In this document: positions 27,401 through 34,165 of the stretch, in pieces
How positions within the stretch are numbered: the stretch's first letter is position 1
Layout of the letters: each line of letters starts with the position of its first letter
Assembly: GCA_035295125.1 (NCBI GenBank)
Contig: DATGJP010000091.1
Location: 77,632 to 141,631, forward strand
Reading direction: 5' to 3'
DNA: 64,000 nt
Source of the DNA: JAICMB01 sp035295125
Lineage (GTDB): Bacteria; Acidobacteriota; Terriglobia; Bryobacterales; Bryobacteraceae
Translations under genes and position numbers: made by a program
Notes under the pieces: generated by a model
What the model was told of the DNA's origin: nothing
Database searches by the model: none
What the model saw: the letters and a program-made list of their open reading frames with translations, nothing else

Positions 27401-28608
27401 TTCGATACTCCGGCGATGGCGATGCCGGTGCTAAGGTCGTTCCATGTCACGCCGCTGTCGGGCGACTGCATGATGCTGTTCGCGCTGGCGGAACCTCCCA
27501 CGTAAACGATGGACGCATTGTTGCGGTCCACGATGACCGTCATGTCGTACCAGCCCTGGCTACCCAAGTAGTTGGGAGCGTTCACGGTCAGATCGCTGAA
27601 CGTGGTGCCGCCGTTCGAGCTGCGGACCAGTGCCTGCAACATACCGGCGATATTTGCCTCGGAGACGTAAACGACCTGCGAATTGGACGGCGCGACGGCC
27701 AGCACGATGCGGCCGACATCCACGTTCAGCCCGTTGGGCGCGCTCACCAGCAGGGTCCATGTCAGGCCTCCGTTGGTGGATTTGTAGACTCCATTCGTGA
27801 CATTCGTGCTGGAGTCGCCGAGCGCCGCGTACAGCACGTTGGGATGGGCGGGGTCGATCTGAACCCCGGACCACGTGTGCGTGGTGTCGATGGCGGCCGT
27901 TAGGTTGCTCCACGTCTGGCCGCCGTCGCTGGTTTTCCAGACCCCTGTGTTTGAACAGCACAGGCTATTGGTCCCTCCGTCTGAGAAGGAGGCATAGGCG
28001 ATGTTGGCGTTGGTCGGGTCGACGACAATTTGGGAGATCGTCATGCGATCGAATACACCTGCTGGACCGGTCCGAAGGGTCCAGGTGTCGCCGCCGTCGA
28101 TGGAGGTCATGATTCCGCGGCCAAAATTGGAATCCAGGCCATTGTTCGCTTCGCCGGTGCCGGCATAGAGCATCAGCGGATTCGTATGCGCGAGCGCCAG
28201 GGCACCCATCGATAGCGTAGACTGCGTATCCGTTAATGGCGTCCAGGTGTTGCCGCCATCGGAAGTGCGCCACACGCCGCCGCCCGCCGCCGCGATGTAG
28301 ATTTTGTTGGCATTGGCAGGATCCGCGGCAATGGCGACGATACGCCCGCTCACGTTGTACGTGATGTCGACGGAGTTGAGGGGCGCGGGTCCAATCGGCG
28401 TCCAGGTGGTGGGGCTAAGGACAATTGCCGGCGGTGTCTGAGCATTCGTGCGCAGCCGCGGGAATAACTCCGGCCTGCGAGGGGTCCATTTTAAGCCCTG
28501 ATCGTGCTCGGGAGCTCCTTCCCGTTGGGCTTTCGCGGGGCGGATGAACCAAAGGGTCAGGACAAAAATGGGCAATACTGCACACGCGCGCTTCATAGCT
28601 GTTCTCAT
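24427..28608 (-). CDS. Giant secreted BNR/sortilin-type repeat protein with DUF11-like and triple C-terminal repeats
   Basis: A 1393-residue exported protein. A signal peptide covers residues 1-28. Residues 60-760 contain many BNR-type Asp-box repeats (for example SDGGNTWTPL, SIDGGDTWTL, STNGGLTWTLL, TNHGTTWTKV), predicting one or two beta-propellers like those of sortilin/Vps10 or xyloglucanase-type exported proteins. Residues about 760-1000 hold two DUF11/CARDB-like beta-sandwiches. The last 380 residues are three tandem copies of a module of about 125 residues that begins with TPCRxxDTR, has a conserved Cys pair, and ends in (I/A)NGYFAP or a variant. The propeller has no recognised catalytic residue set, so binding of an extracellular polymer is likelier than hydrolysis. 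ATG at 28608 or 28596 are both possible starts. Confidence 0.82.
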   Translation of the reverse strand: MRTAMKRACAVLPIFVLTLWFIRPAKAQREGAPEHDQGLKWTPRRPELFPRLRTNAQTPPAIVLSPTTWTPIGPAPLNSVDITYNVSGRIVAIAADPANANKIYIAAAGGGVWRTSDGGNTWTPLTDTQSTLSMGALALAHTNPLMLYAGTGEANNGLDSNFGRGIMTSIDGGDTWTLRTGPAGVFDRMTISQIVVDPTNANIAYASFSDGGTNSLCCSNTGVWKTSDGGQTWSNLTAAIDTTHTWSGVQIDPAHPNVLYAALGDSSTNVTNGVYKSTNGGLTWTLLVSAPNGLNVDVGRIVLAVAPSNSQVVYVSEANIAGMLQALVRSSNGGTTFSDLTVNAPNYLGSQGWYDMTVIVDRNNASIVYVGGSASANSIMQSPDSGVTWNDLSTGIAIAGVSNPASPHVDHHGIDFDANGKLLDGDDGGIYRLDQPGVPFWTNLNGNLNTIQFQGINLHPTDPTIVIGGSQDNGTDLFSAGAWSETDGGDGGFAKFSKTNPQRVYHQIPNGSFARQFFRRSDDGGNTWNTKVTSLVDDATKQNFYAPFAVDPGNGDRVLYGTNRIWESTNAGDAWTAISTVGSAGWTPAGHFVDSIGLAASDPNTIYASVFGSIFVTTNHGTTWTKVNLPAPLANTYTVQDIQVDPQHSLTAYVALSGFTGAGNVFVTTNGGTTWRSMSGNLPDLPAWSLQIDPTAPGTFYVGMDDGVYVTTNTGVTWSRMGAGLPRAQVFSIDLNTNLHILGAGTHGRGAWEILTTPVAPPTIAASFGAATIGVNGTTALTFTIANPNSGTSLTGVGFSNTLPAGLIVATPNGVTGSCGGGTITAAAASNSISLSGASLTSVAPSNSCTFSVNVTGTTAGVKSEVTGAVTSNEGGAGSTASASITVVAAPVITLTLSHTGNFTAGQNGATYNLVVANAGTSPTAGLITVTEVAPTGMSLVSIAGTGWTCALAACTRSDALAAGSSYPAITITVNVLLSAASPLVNVVNATGAGAANATASDSTIITPAPSSGLRFIPVTPCRVIDTRNPTGNFGGPIIQGGASRVVPIPQSACNIPATALAYSLNVTVVPSGPLGYLTIWPTGQTQPVVSTLNSFDGRVVANAAIVPAGTSGAISVFVSNPTHVIIDINGYFAPASTANSLSFYPTTPCRIADTRGGFPTGLGAPSIGAGASRSFPIPSSTCGVPAGVQAYSFNITVVPHGPLGYLTVWPSGQPQPVVSTLNAFDGSIVANAAIVPSGTAGAVSVFASDATDVIIDINGYFAAPGSPGAESLYTITPCRIADTRGGFPVGFGTPSLVGGATRAFTIPASTCGLPATAQAYSLNVTVVPPGPLGYLTAWPTGQTQPVVSTLNSPLGKVVANAALVPAGTAGAISVFVTSATDLILDANAYFAP
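24430..25580 (-). repeat. Three tandem coding repeats at the C-terminus of the BNR protein
   Basis: Approximate units are 25205-25580, 24810-25195 and 24430-24800. Each encodes TPCR(I/V)xDTR, an intervening (P)IPxSxC, a GPLGYLTxWPxGQ segment and a VVANAA(I/L)VP segment. Conservation is high at protein level and clear at DNA level, implying recent internal duplication or gene conversion. Each unit has two Cys, consistent with one disulfide per module. Confidence 0.85.
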
Positions 28609-28643
28609 CGAGGTAATGGAACAGCATACTACGGCTGATCGTT

Positions 28644-28991
28644 CTAGGGCGCGAGTTTTTTACATTCGTTGCAAGGACAGATGTTTCTGAGGTGCTCGTA
28701 AGAGTAGATCCCTGTGTTATGTCCGTCGTTCCAGTGGATACGCACGGCATACTGCCCCACTTCCTCGACGGAATCCATCTTGAGCGTGGGCTTGTACATC
28801 TGGAACGGATTAGCCTGCGGCGCGGAGTAGTTGCTCTTCTGCGGCTCGGTGCCGTGAGCGCCGGTACAACTGGCGCAGGGGCATTCGTCGCGCAGGTAGG
28901 CGAGGGAATACTCGCTGCGATGGCCATCCTTCCAGTCGATCTTGATGCCTTTGGATTTGGAGATGGCGATATGTTCGGGATCAAGTGTCAT
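28644..28991 (-). CDS. DUF971 (gamma-butyrobetaine hydroxylase-like N-terminal domain) protein
   Basis: A 115-residue soluble protein consisting of one DUF971 domain. It contains IDWKDGHRSEYSLAYLRDECPCASC near the start (split over residues 17-41) and HWNDGHNTGIYSYEHLRNICPCNEC near the end. The two Cys clusters (ECPCASC and CPCNEC) suggest a bound metal, probably zinc; the domain is found alone or fused to Mrp/ApbC-like iron-sulfur proteins and to hydroxylases. The start codon overlaps the stop of the relA/spoT-type gene as ATGA, so translation is coupled. The role is unknown. Confidence 0.88.
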   Translation of the reverse strand: MTLDPEHIAISKSKGIKIDWKDGHRSEYSLAYLRDECPCASCTGAHGTEPQKSNYSAPQANPFQMYKPTLKMDSVEEVGQYAVRIHWNDGHNTGIYSYEHLRNICPCNECKKLAP

Positions 28992-31177
28992 TGCGTTCGT
29001 TCGACGTCGCGGACGCCGGAGATGCGGCGGATGTTGGCGACCACGCGTTCGAGCTGCTTCTTGTCTTTGATCTCGATGGTCATGTCGATCACCGCACCGT
29101 CGCCATTGCGCTTGTCGTCGCTGCGGGCTTCCAGGCTTCTTATGTTGCTTTGCTCATTGAAGAGCACGGAGGTCAACTGGTTCAGCATCCCAGGGCGGTC
29201 GTCGGTGTAGACCACCACTTTAACAGGGAACTCCTGCGATGTTGCGCGCGCCCATTCGACGTCGATCTTGCGTTCCACCTCGTACATGAGGTTCTGGACG
29301 TTGGTGCAGTTCGTGGAGTGCACCGCGATTCCCTTCCCTCGCGTCACGTAACCGACGATCGCCTCGCCGCGGATGGGGTTGCAGCACTTGGCGCGATACA
29401 CCAGCAGATCGTCGATGCCTTTAACCTTGATGACCAGGTCGCCGCTTTCGCGGGTCTGGTCTGGAACCGGCTGGGGCGCGGGCTTAGGTGGCTCCGCCTC
29501 GAGTTCCACCTGCTCAGGGGCCAGCTTCTGGAGAACCTGGCGGGCCGAGAACTTGCCGTAGCCGAGGGCCGCATGCAGGTCTTCAATCTTGCCGTAGCCG
29601 TATTCGTTGGCTACTCCTTCGAGTCCCGCTTTCGTGGTGCGGCTGAGCTGCACGCCGAAGCGCCGCGCTTCCTTTTCCAGGTACTTCTGGCCGATTTCGA
29701 TGGCTTTCGCACGTTCGGTGGTGTTGATGACGTGCTTAATCTTGTTGCGCGCCTTGGATGTCTTTACCAGCGAGAGCCAGTCTTTGCTGGGAAGATGTCC
29801 GGGCTGCGTCAGGATCTCCACCACATCGCCGTTCTTCAGGCCGTAGCGTAAGGGAACGATGCGTCCGTTGACCTTGGCGCCGACGCAGGTGTTGCCGACG
29901 TCGCTGTGGATGGCATAGGCGAAATCGATGGGCGTGGCGTCGCGGGGCAGGGCGATTACCTTGCCGCGCGGCGTGAAGGTGTAGACTTCCTCCGGGTAGA
30001 GGTCCACTTTCAGGGTGGACATAAACTCGCCGGGATCGCGCATTTCACGCTGCCACTCGACGAGCTGGCGCAGCCAGGTGACGCGCTGGTCATCGACATG
30101 GACGCCCTTGCGTCCTTCTTTGTACTTCCAGTGCGCGGCGATTCCCTCTTCGGCGAGGCGGTGCATTTCGTCCGTGCGGATCTGGACTTCAAAGGATTGT
30201 CCGCCAGGACCCATGACTGAAGTGTGCAGGGACTGGTAGAGGTTGGGGCGCGGAATGGCGATGAAATCCTTAATGCGACCGGGTATCGGATGCCATTCGT
30301 TATGAATGACGCCGAGCGCCGCGTAGCAGTTCTTCACCGAATCGGTGATGATGCGGACGGCAAGCAGATCGTAGACCTGGTCGAGGCTGATTTTCTGGCG
30401 CTTTAGCTTCTGATGGACGGAGTAAGCGCGTTTCACACGGCCTTCTACGCGGGCAGGAATGCTCTCACGCGAGAGGTTGACCTCGATGATGTGCTGGATA
30501 GTTTTGAGAAACTCTTCGTTCTGGTGCCGCTTGGACTCGATTTCACGCTCCAGCTCGGTAGCCGCTTCCGGCTCCAGGTATTTGAACGAAAGGTCCTCTA
30601 GCTCACCGCGAACTTTGCCCATTCCGAGGCGATGGGCGATGGGGGCGTAGATTTCCAGCGTTTCCTGCGCAATGCGTTCCTGTCGCTCGCGGGAAAGTGA
30701 GCCCAGGGTGCGCATATTGTGAAGGCGGTCGGCGAGTTTCACCAGGACCACGCGAATATCGGTGACCATGGCGAGCAGCATCTTACGGACGCTCTCGGCC
30801 TGGCGCTCCTCGCGGGAGTAGAGATGAAGCTTGCTCAACTTAGTGACGCCATCGACGCAGCGTGCCACTTCGTCGCCAAACTCCTTCTTAATGTCTTCGA
30901 GCTTGACGCGGGTATCTTCGACGGTGTCGTGCAGCAGGCCGGTTTCGATGCAAACCAGGTCCATCTGCATGTCGGCGAGGATATGCGCGACGTGCAGGGG
31001 GTGGACCATGTAGGGCTCACCGGAGTCGCGTGTTTGGCCCTTATGGGCCTCGGCGGCGACGCGATACGCCTTTTCGATACCGGCGACGTCGTCCTTGGGA
31101 CGAAGCATCCGGATTTTCTGTTCCAGCTCGGAGTAAAGTTGCTCAACCTGGTCGGCGGCAACGTCGGATGACTGCAC
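28988..31177 (-). CDS. rsh: Bifunctional (p)ppGpp synthetase/hydrolase, RelA/SpoT family
   Basis: Full-length 729-residue Rel-type enzyme that makes and degrades the stringent alarmone. The hydrolase domain is intact (HPLHVAHILADM, GLLHDTVEDT, KLADRLHNMRT). The synthetase domain has YDLLAVRII and PGRIKDFIAIPRPNLYQSLHT; the RxKD form of the motif (RIKD) is the one seen in bifunctional enzymes. TGS (about 390-450), a zinc/CC region (AKCCNP) and a C-terminal ACT domain complete the standard layout. GTG at 31177 has GGAAG at a suitable distance and gives the usual N-terminus. The DUF971 gene overlaps its 3' end. Confidence 0.96.
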   Translation of the reverse strand: MQSSDVAADQVEQLYSELEQKIRMLRPKDDVAGIEKAYRVAAEAHKGQTRDSGEPYMVHPLHVAHILADMQMDLVCIETGLLHDTVEDTRVKLEDIKKEFGDEVARCVDGVTKLSKLHLYSREERQAESVRKMLLAMVTDIRVVLVKLADRLHNMRTLGSLSRERQERIAQETLEIYAPIAHRLGMGKVRGELEDLSFKYLEPEAATELEREIESKRHQNEEFLKTIQHIIEVNLSRESIPARVEGRVKRAYSVHQKLKRQKISLDQVYDLLAVRIITDSVKNCYAALGVIHNEWHPIPGRIKDFIAIPRPNLYQSLHTSVMGPGGQSFEVQIRTDEMHRLAEEGIAAHWKYKEGRKGVHVDDQRVTWLRQLVEWQREMRDPGEFMSTLKVDLYPEEVYTFTPRGKVIALPRDATPIDFAYAIHSDVGNTCVGAKVNGRIVPLRYGLKNGDVVEILTQPGHLPSKDWLSLVKTSKARNKIKHVINTTERAKAIEIGQKYLEKEARRFGVQLSRTTKAGLEGVANEYGYGKIEDLHAALGYGKFSARQVLQKLAPEQVELEAEPPKPAPQPVPDQTRESGDLVIKVKGIDDLLVYRAKCCNPIRGEAIVGYVTRGKGIAVHSTNCTNVQNLMYEVERKIDVEWARATSQEFPVKVVVYTDDRPGMLNQLTSVLFNEQSNIRSLEARSDDKRNGDGAVIDMTIEIKDKKQLERVVANIRRISGVRDVERTQ

Positions 31178-31504
31178 TGTACTTCCAGGTTAGCAGGAGG
31201 ACCGTCGGGGAATCCCGGGGAACTGGGTTTTCAGAGGGTGCGCCTTCCAACTCAAGCATAGGCACGCCCTCCCGGCCACAAGCGCTTGAAACTGTTCGGT
31301 GTCTTTTTCAGCGCCGTTTTGGGACGGGGATAGTCAAGCGGATGTGGGTGTGGTTGCGCGTTGGCTACCGAACGATCGGGCGGACTGCGTAATAACACTC
31401 AAAATATCCGCGACCTTTCCGCTACCGTGCTGATATTGCTGTATTTCGCGCAATTTAACCCATGGCCCTCAAAATGCGCTTTCCGACGCTGAGAGGATAA
31501 ACCC
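31178..31504. other. Divergent intergenic region between rsh and cytochrome c gene
   Basis: This 327-bp region must contain the promoters of the rsh operon and of the cytochrome gene. I see no repeat, RNA gene or convincing operator in it. AT-rich stretches around 31395-31445 are candidates for the rightward promoter but no clear -35/-10 pair stands out. Confidence 0.4.
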
Positions 31505-31927
31505 ATGTCACGTTCATTCGTGCTCGTAGCCGCCCTGATTGGCGTTGCCTGCTACGCTTCTGATGACAAAATCATCAAGAAGGTTCCCACCAACCCAACA
31601 TCGCCGGCCTCCGGCGTTCAGATGTTCAAAGAGTACTGCGCCGTTTGCCACGGTCTGGATGGCAAAGGCTCGGGTCCCGCAGCCAGCGCGCTCAAGAAGA
31701 CCCCCGCAAACCTCACCGAACTGACCGCCCGCCACAATGGCAAGTTCCCCGAACTCCGGGTCTTCTCCGTGATCCAGGGTGACGCCGATATGCCAACCGC
31801 ACATGGAAGCCGTGATATGCCGGTTTGGGGCAACGTGTTCTCGGAAATGAGCCGCGGGTCCGGTAGCGAAGTGCAGATGCGCATCAGCAACCTGATCACT
31901 TACGTTAAGAGCATTCAAGTAAAGTAG
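31505..31927 (+). CDS. Exported mono-heme cytochrome c
   Basis: A 140-residue periplasmic class I cytochrome c. The signal peptide spans residues 1-18. The heme motif is CAVCH (within MFKEYCAVCHGLDGKG), and the likely axial Met lies in HGSRDMPVWG about 55 residues later, as in cbb3-type/class I cytochrome c domains. ATG at 31505 follows GAGAGGAT. It is most likely an electron carrier; no oxidase or dehydrogenase subunit is adjacent, so the partner is unknown. Confidence 0.92.
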   Translation: MSRSFVLVAALIGVACYASDDKIIKKVPTNPTSPASGVQMFKEYCAVCHGLDGKGSGPAASALKKTPANLTELTARHNGKFPELRVFSVIQGDADMPTAHGSRDMPVWGNVFSEMSRGSGSEVQMRISNLITYVKSIQVK

Positions 31928-31981
31928 GTCTAATTCGGCGAGCGGATGCGGCTTTCCAGGCGCGTCCGCTATGCTGAAGTC

Positions 31982-32995
31982 ATGCCGACTGCCGCAAGGC
32001 TGACTGCGAACGCAAAAGCCGCGGGTTGAGCGGCCAAACTCAGTCCAAAGTTGTTGGACCAGGTTTTGGCCCGCATTCCGCGCTGGGCGAACGAGAACGT
32101 TCTGGTTGGGTTTGACACCTCCGACGATGCCGGTGTGTACAAGCTTACGCCGGAGTGTGCCCTGGTCCAGACCGTCGACTTTTTCACGCCTATCGTTGAC
32201 GATCCATACAGCTTTGGCGCGATTGCGGCCGCCAATTCTTTGAGCGACGTCTACGCGATGGGCGGCAAACCGATTTCGTCGTTGTCCATCCTGGCTTACC
32301 CGGCCAAGGGCGATCCGGACGTGCTGGAAGAGATCGTGCGCGGCGGCGCGGAAAAGATGCGCGAAGCCGATTGCTCCATTCTCGGCGGCCACAGCATCGC
32401 AGACGATGAGATCAAGTTCGGATATTCCGTCACGGGCGTCGTGCATCCCGATCGCGTGAAGGCGAATGCCGGTGCACAGGCCGGGGACGTTCTCGTCCTG
32501 ACCAAGCGTATCGGCACGGGAGTCATCGCAACAGCATTGAAGCGAGGCGTCGCTCGCGAAGCGGATGTCGAAGCTTCCATGAAGTCGATGTTGACTCTCA
32601 ACCGAGCGGCGTGCGAGGCGATGCTGCAGTTCGATGTGCACGGCTGCACCGACATCACCGGGTTCGGCTTGTTGGGCCACGCGCGCGAGATGGCAGTGGC
32701 GAGCCGTGTCACGATCGAAATCGATTCCCGGCTGGTGCGATTCCTGCCGGGAGCCCAAGATTATGCCCGCGACGGCGCGATTCCTGGCGGCCTGAAGAAC
32801 AATCGCGAATTTGCGGCTTGCAGCGTTGAGGGTACGTCGGAATTTGACGATTTGTTATATGACCCGCAAACCTCGGGCGGGCTGCTGATCTCGCTTCCAG
32901 AGGCTGACGCCGCGCGTCTGGAGTACACTTATACGGAGGCCTACCGGATCGGGCGCGTGCTGGCTCGGGATGGAAAGCCCATCCGCATTCTTTGA
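31982..32995 (+). CDS. selD: Selenide, water dikinase containing selenocysteine (in-frame TGA)
   Basis: SelD makes selenophosphate, the selenium donor for Sec-tRNA and selenouridine. Read from ATG at 31982, the N-terminus is LTANAKAAGUAAKLSP with TGA (32027-32029) at residue 16. The position matches the catalytic Cys17/Lys20 of the E. coli enzyme: Gly-Sec-x-x-Lys. The remaining frame (VGFDTSDDAGVYKL, QTVDFFTPIVDD, GGHSIADDE, GCTDITGFGLLGH, DPQTSGGLLI) is a complete SelD of 337 residues. A gene caller would start at 32051 and lose the active-site segment, which is why the upstream start is preferred. A SECIS-like hairpin follows the TGA. pyrF overlaps the 3' end (TTGA). Ribosome binding site is weak (CTGAAG). 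Confidence 0.93.
32030..32074 (+). promoter_or_regulatory. Putative bacterial SECIS element of selD
   Basis: Immediately after the TGA the coding RNA can fold into an extended hairpin. Upper stem: GTCCAA (32043-32048) with TTGGAC (32054-32059), loop AGUUG. Lower stem: GGCCAAA (32032-32038) with TTTGGCC (32065-32071), extended by GC (32030-32031) and GC (32073-32074). The apical loop begins 19 nt after the TGA and has a G in its second position, within the range known for bacterial SECIS elements bound by SelB. Confidence 0.8.
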
Positions 32996-33699
32996 CCGTG
33001 AATCCCATCATTGTTGCTCTGGACTTCCCCAACGCCGCGCCCGCGCGCTCTCTCGTCGAAGCTCTTGGCGATGAGGCCGGCTTCTATAAAGTCGGAATGG
33101 AACTCTATGCCGCCGAAGGCCTTGCATTCGTGCGGGAGTTGGCCGGGCGCGGCAAGAACGTCTTTCTCGATTTGAAGCTTTACGACATCAGCGAAACCGT
33201 AAAGCGCGCGGTTGCCGTGATTGCCCAGAGCGGCGCGCGATTCCTTACGGTGCACGGCAGCAACGCCGTGATGCGGGCCGCCGTCGAGGGTCGGGGTTCG
33301 TCGAATTTGAAGCTGCTCGCGGTAACGGTCCTGACGAGTTTCGACCAGGAAGACCTGGCTGAGCTGGGCTATCCGGTGGAGCTTACGGACCTGGTGGCGT
33401 TGCGCGCACGCCATGCGAAGGAGTGCGGGATCGACGGCATTGTGTGTTCGGCGCGTGAAGCCGCCATGGTTCGAGGGATCATGGGTAGTGCGGCGATCAT
33501 CGTGACGCCGGGGGTCCGGTCCGCGGATGCAGCGGTTGGCGATCAGAAACGAGTGGCGACGCCCGCCGAGGCAGTGGAAGCGGGCGCCAATTATGTCGTA
33601 ATCGGGCGCGAAATCAGCCGGGCTAGCGAGCCTGCGGCTTCCTACCGCCGTATTCTGACCGCCATCGACAGTACCCGATCATCGTTTTCCCATCGATAA
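32992..33699 (+). CDS. pyrF: Orotidine 5'-phosphate decarboxylase
   Basis: Last step of de novo UMP synthesis. The TIM-barrel is complete at 235 residues; IIVALDF is the first strand, FLDLKLYDI supplies the Asp-x-Lys-x-x-Asp catalytic group, and VTPGVR and YVVIGREI form the phosphate-binding end. TTG at 32992 overlaps the selD stop (TTGA); GTG at 32998 is the other candidate. The 3' end overlaps the convergent NUDIX gene by 77 bp; the last 25 residues are therefore encoded opposite another gene and are variable in this family. Confidence 0.94.
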   Translation: MTVNPIIVALDFPNAAPARSLVEALGDEAGFYKVGMELYAAEGLAFVRELAGRGKNVFLDLKLYDISETVKRAVAVIAQSGARFLTVHGSNAVMRAAVEGRGSSNLKLLAVTVLTSFDQEDLAELGYPVELTDLVALRARHAKECGIDGIVCSAREAAMVRGIMGSAAIIVTPGVRSADAAVGDQKRVATPAEAVEAGANYVVIGREISRASEPAASYRRILTAIDSTRSSFSHR

Positions 33700-34165
33700 T
33701 CTTTCCCGCCGCGATCATCTGCTCGACCTCGCGCGCCGGGAACCATTGCATCTCGATGCGCTCGTCGTCCATGGGTGTCGCCTCGCCTTCTTTCAGGTCG
33801 GTGGCCAGGAAGATGGTCATTTTCTCGGCGACGAATCCGGGGCTGGGATAGAACTCGACAAGCTTTTTCCAGGTTCGGGCGGAGTAGCCGGTTTCTTCCT
33901 TCAATTCGCGCTTGGCGGCCTGTAGGGGCTTCTCACCTTCATCGAGACGGCCCGCCGGGAGCTCCCAGAGGAACTTGCGCGCCGGCAGGCGATACTGCTG
34001 TACCAGCAGAATGCGTTTCTTGTCGTCGACCGCCAGCATCACCGCCGAGCCGCGATGCTGCACGATGCCGCGCTTGATCTCAAAGCCGCCCGGTTCGACG
34101 GCGTGGTCTTCGGTAACCCAGAAAAGGTCGTTTCGGTATTTCTCAACAGAGGAAATGAGCTTCAT
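33623..34165 (-). CDS. NUDIX hydrolase, ADP-ribose pyrophosphatase type
   Basis: A 180-residue cytoplasmic hydrolase of nucleoside diphosphate derivatives. The NUDIX box is complete (GRLDEGEKPLQAAKRELKEET plus GY, residues about 72-94) and is preceded by LLVQQYRLPARKFLWELPAG, the pattern of ADP-ribose/NDP-sugar pyrophosphatases. The start overlaps the stop of the polymerase X gene as ATGA. It is the last gene of a four-gene leftward operon and overlaps the end of pyrF on the other strand. Confidence 0.92.
   Translation of the reverse strand: MKLISSVEKYRNDLFWVTEDHAVEPGGFEIKRGIVQHRGSAVMLAVDDKKRILLVQQYRLPARKFLWELPAGRLDEGEKPLQAAKRELKEETGYSARTWKKLVEFYPSPGFVAEKMTIFLATDLKEGEATPMDDERIEMQWFPAREVEQMIAAGKIIDGKTMIGYCRWRSEYGGRKPQAR

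Noticed and set aside
31514..32758. 414-residue ORF on the minus strand across cytochrome c and selD
   Set aside because: It is antisense to two clear genes and has no family motifs; it is a high-GC shadow frame.
32051..32995. SelD starting at TTG 32051
   Set aside because: It removes the active-site Gly-(Cys/Sec)-x-x-Lys segment, which is present upstream in the same frame behind a TGA with a SECIS-like fold.
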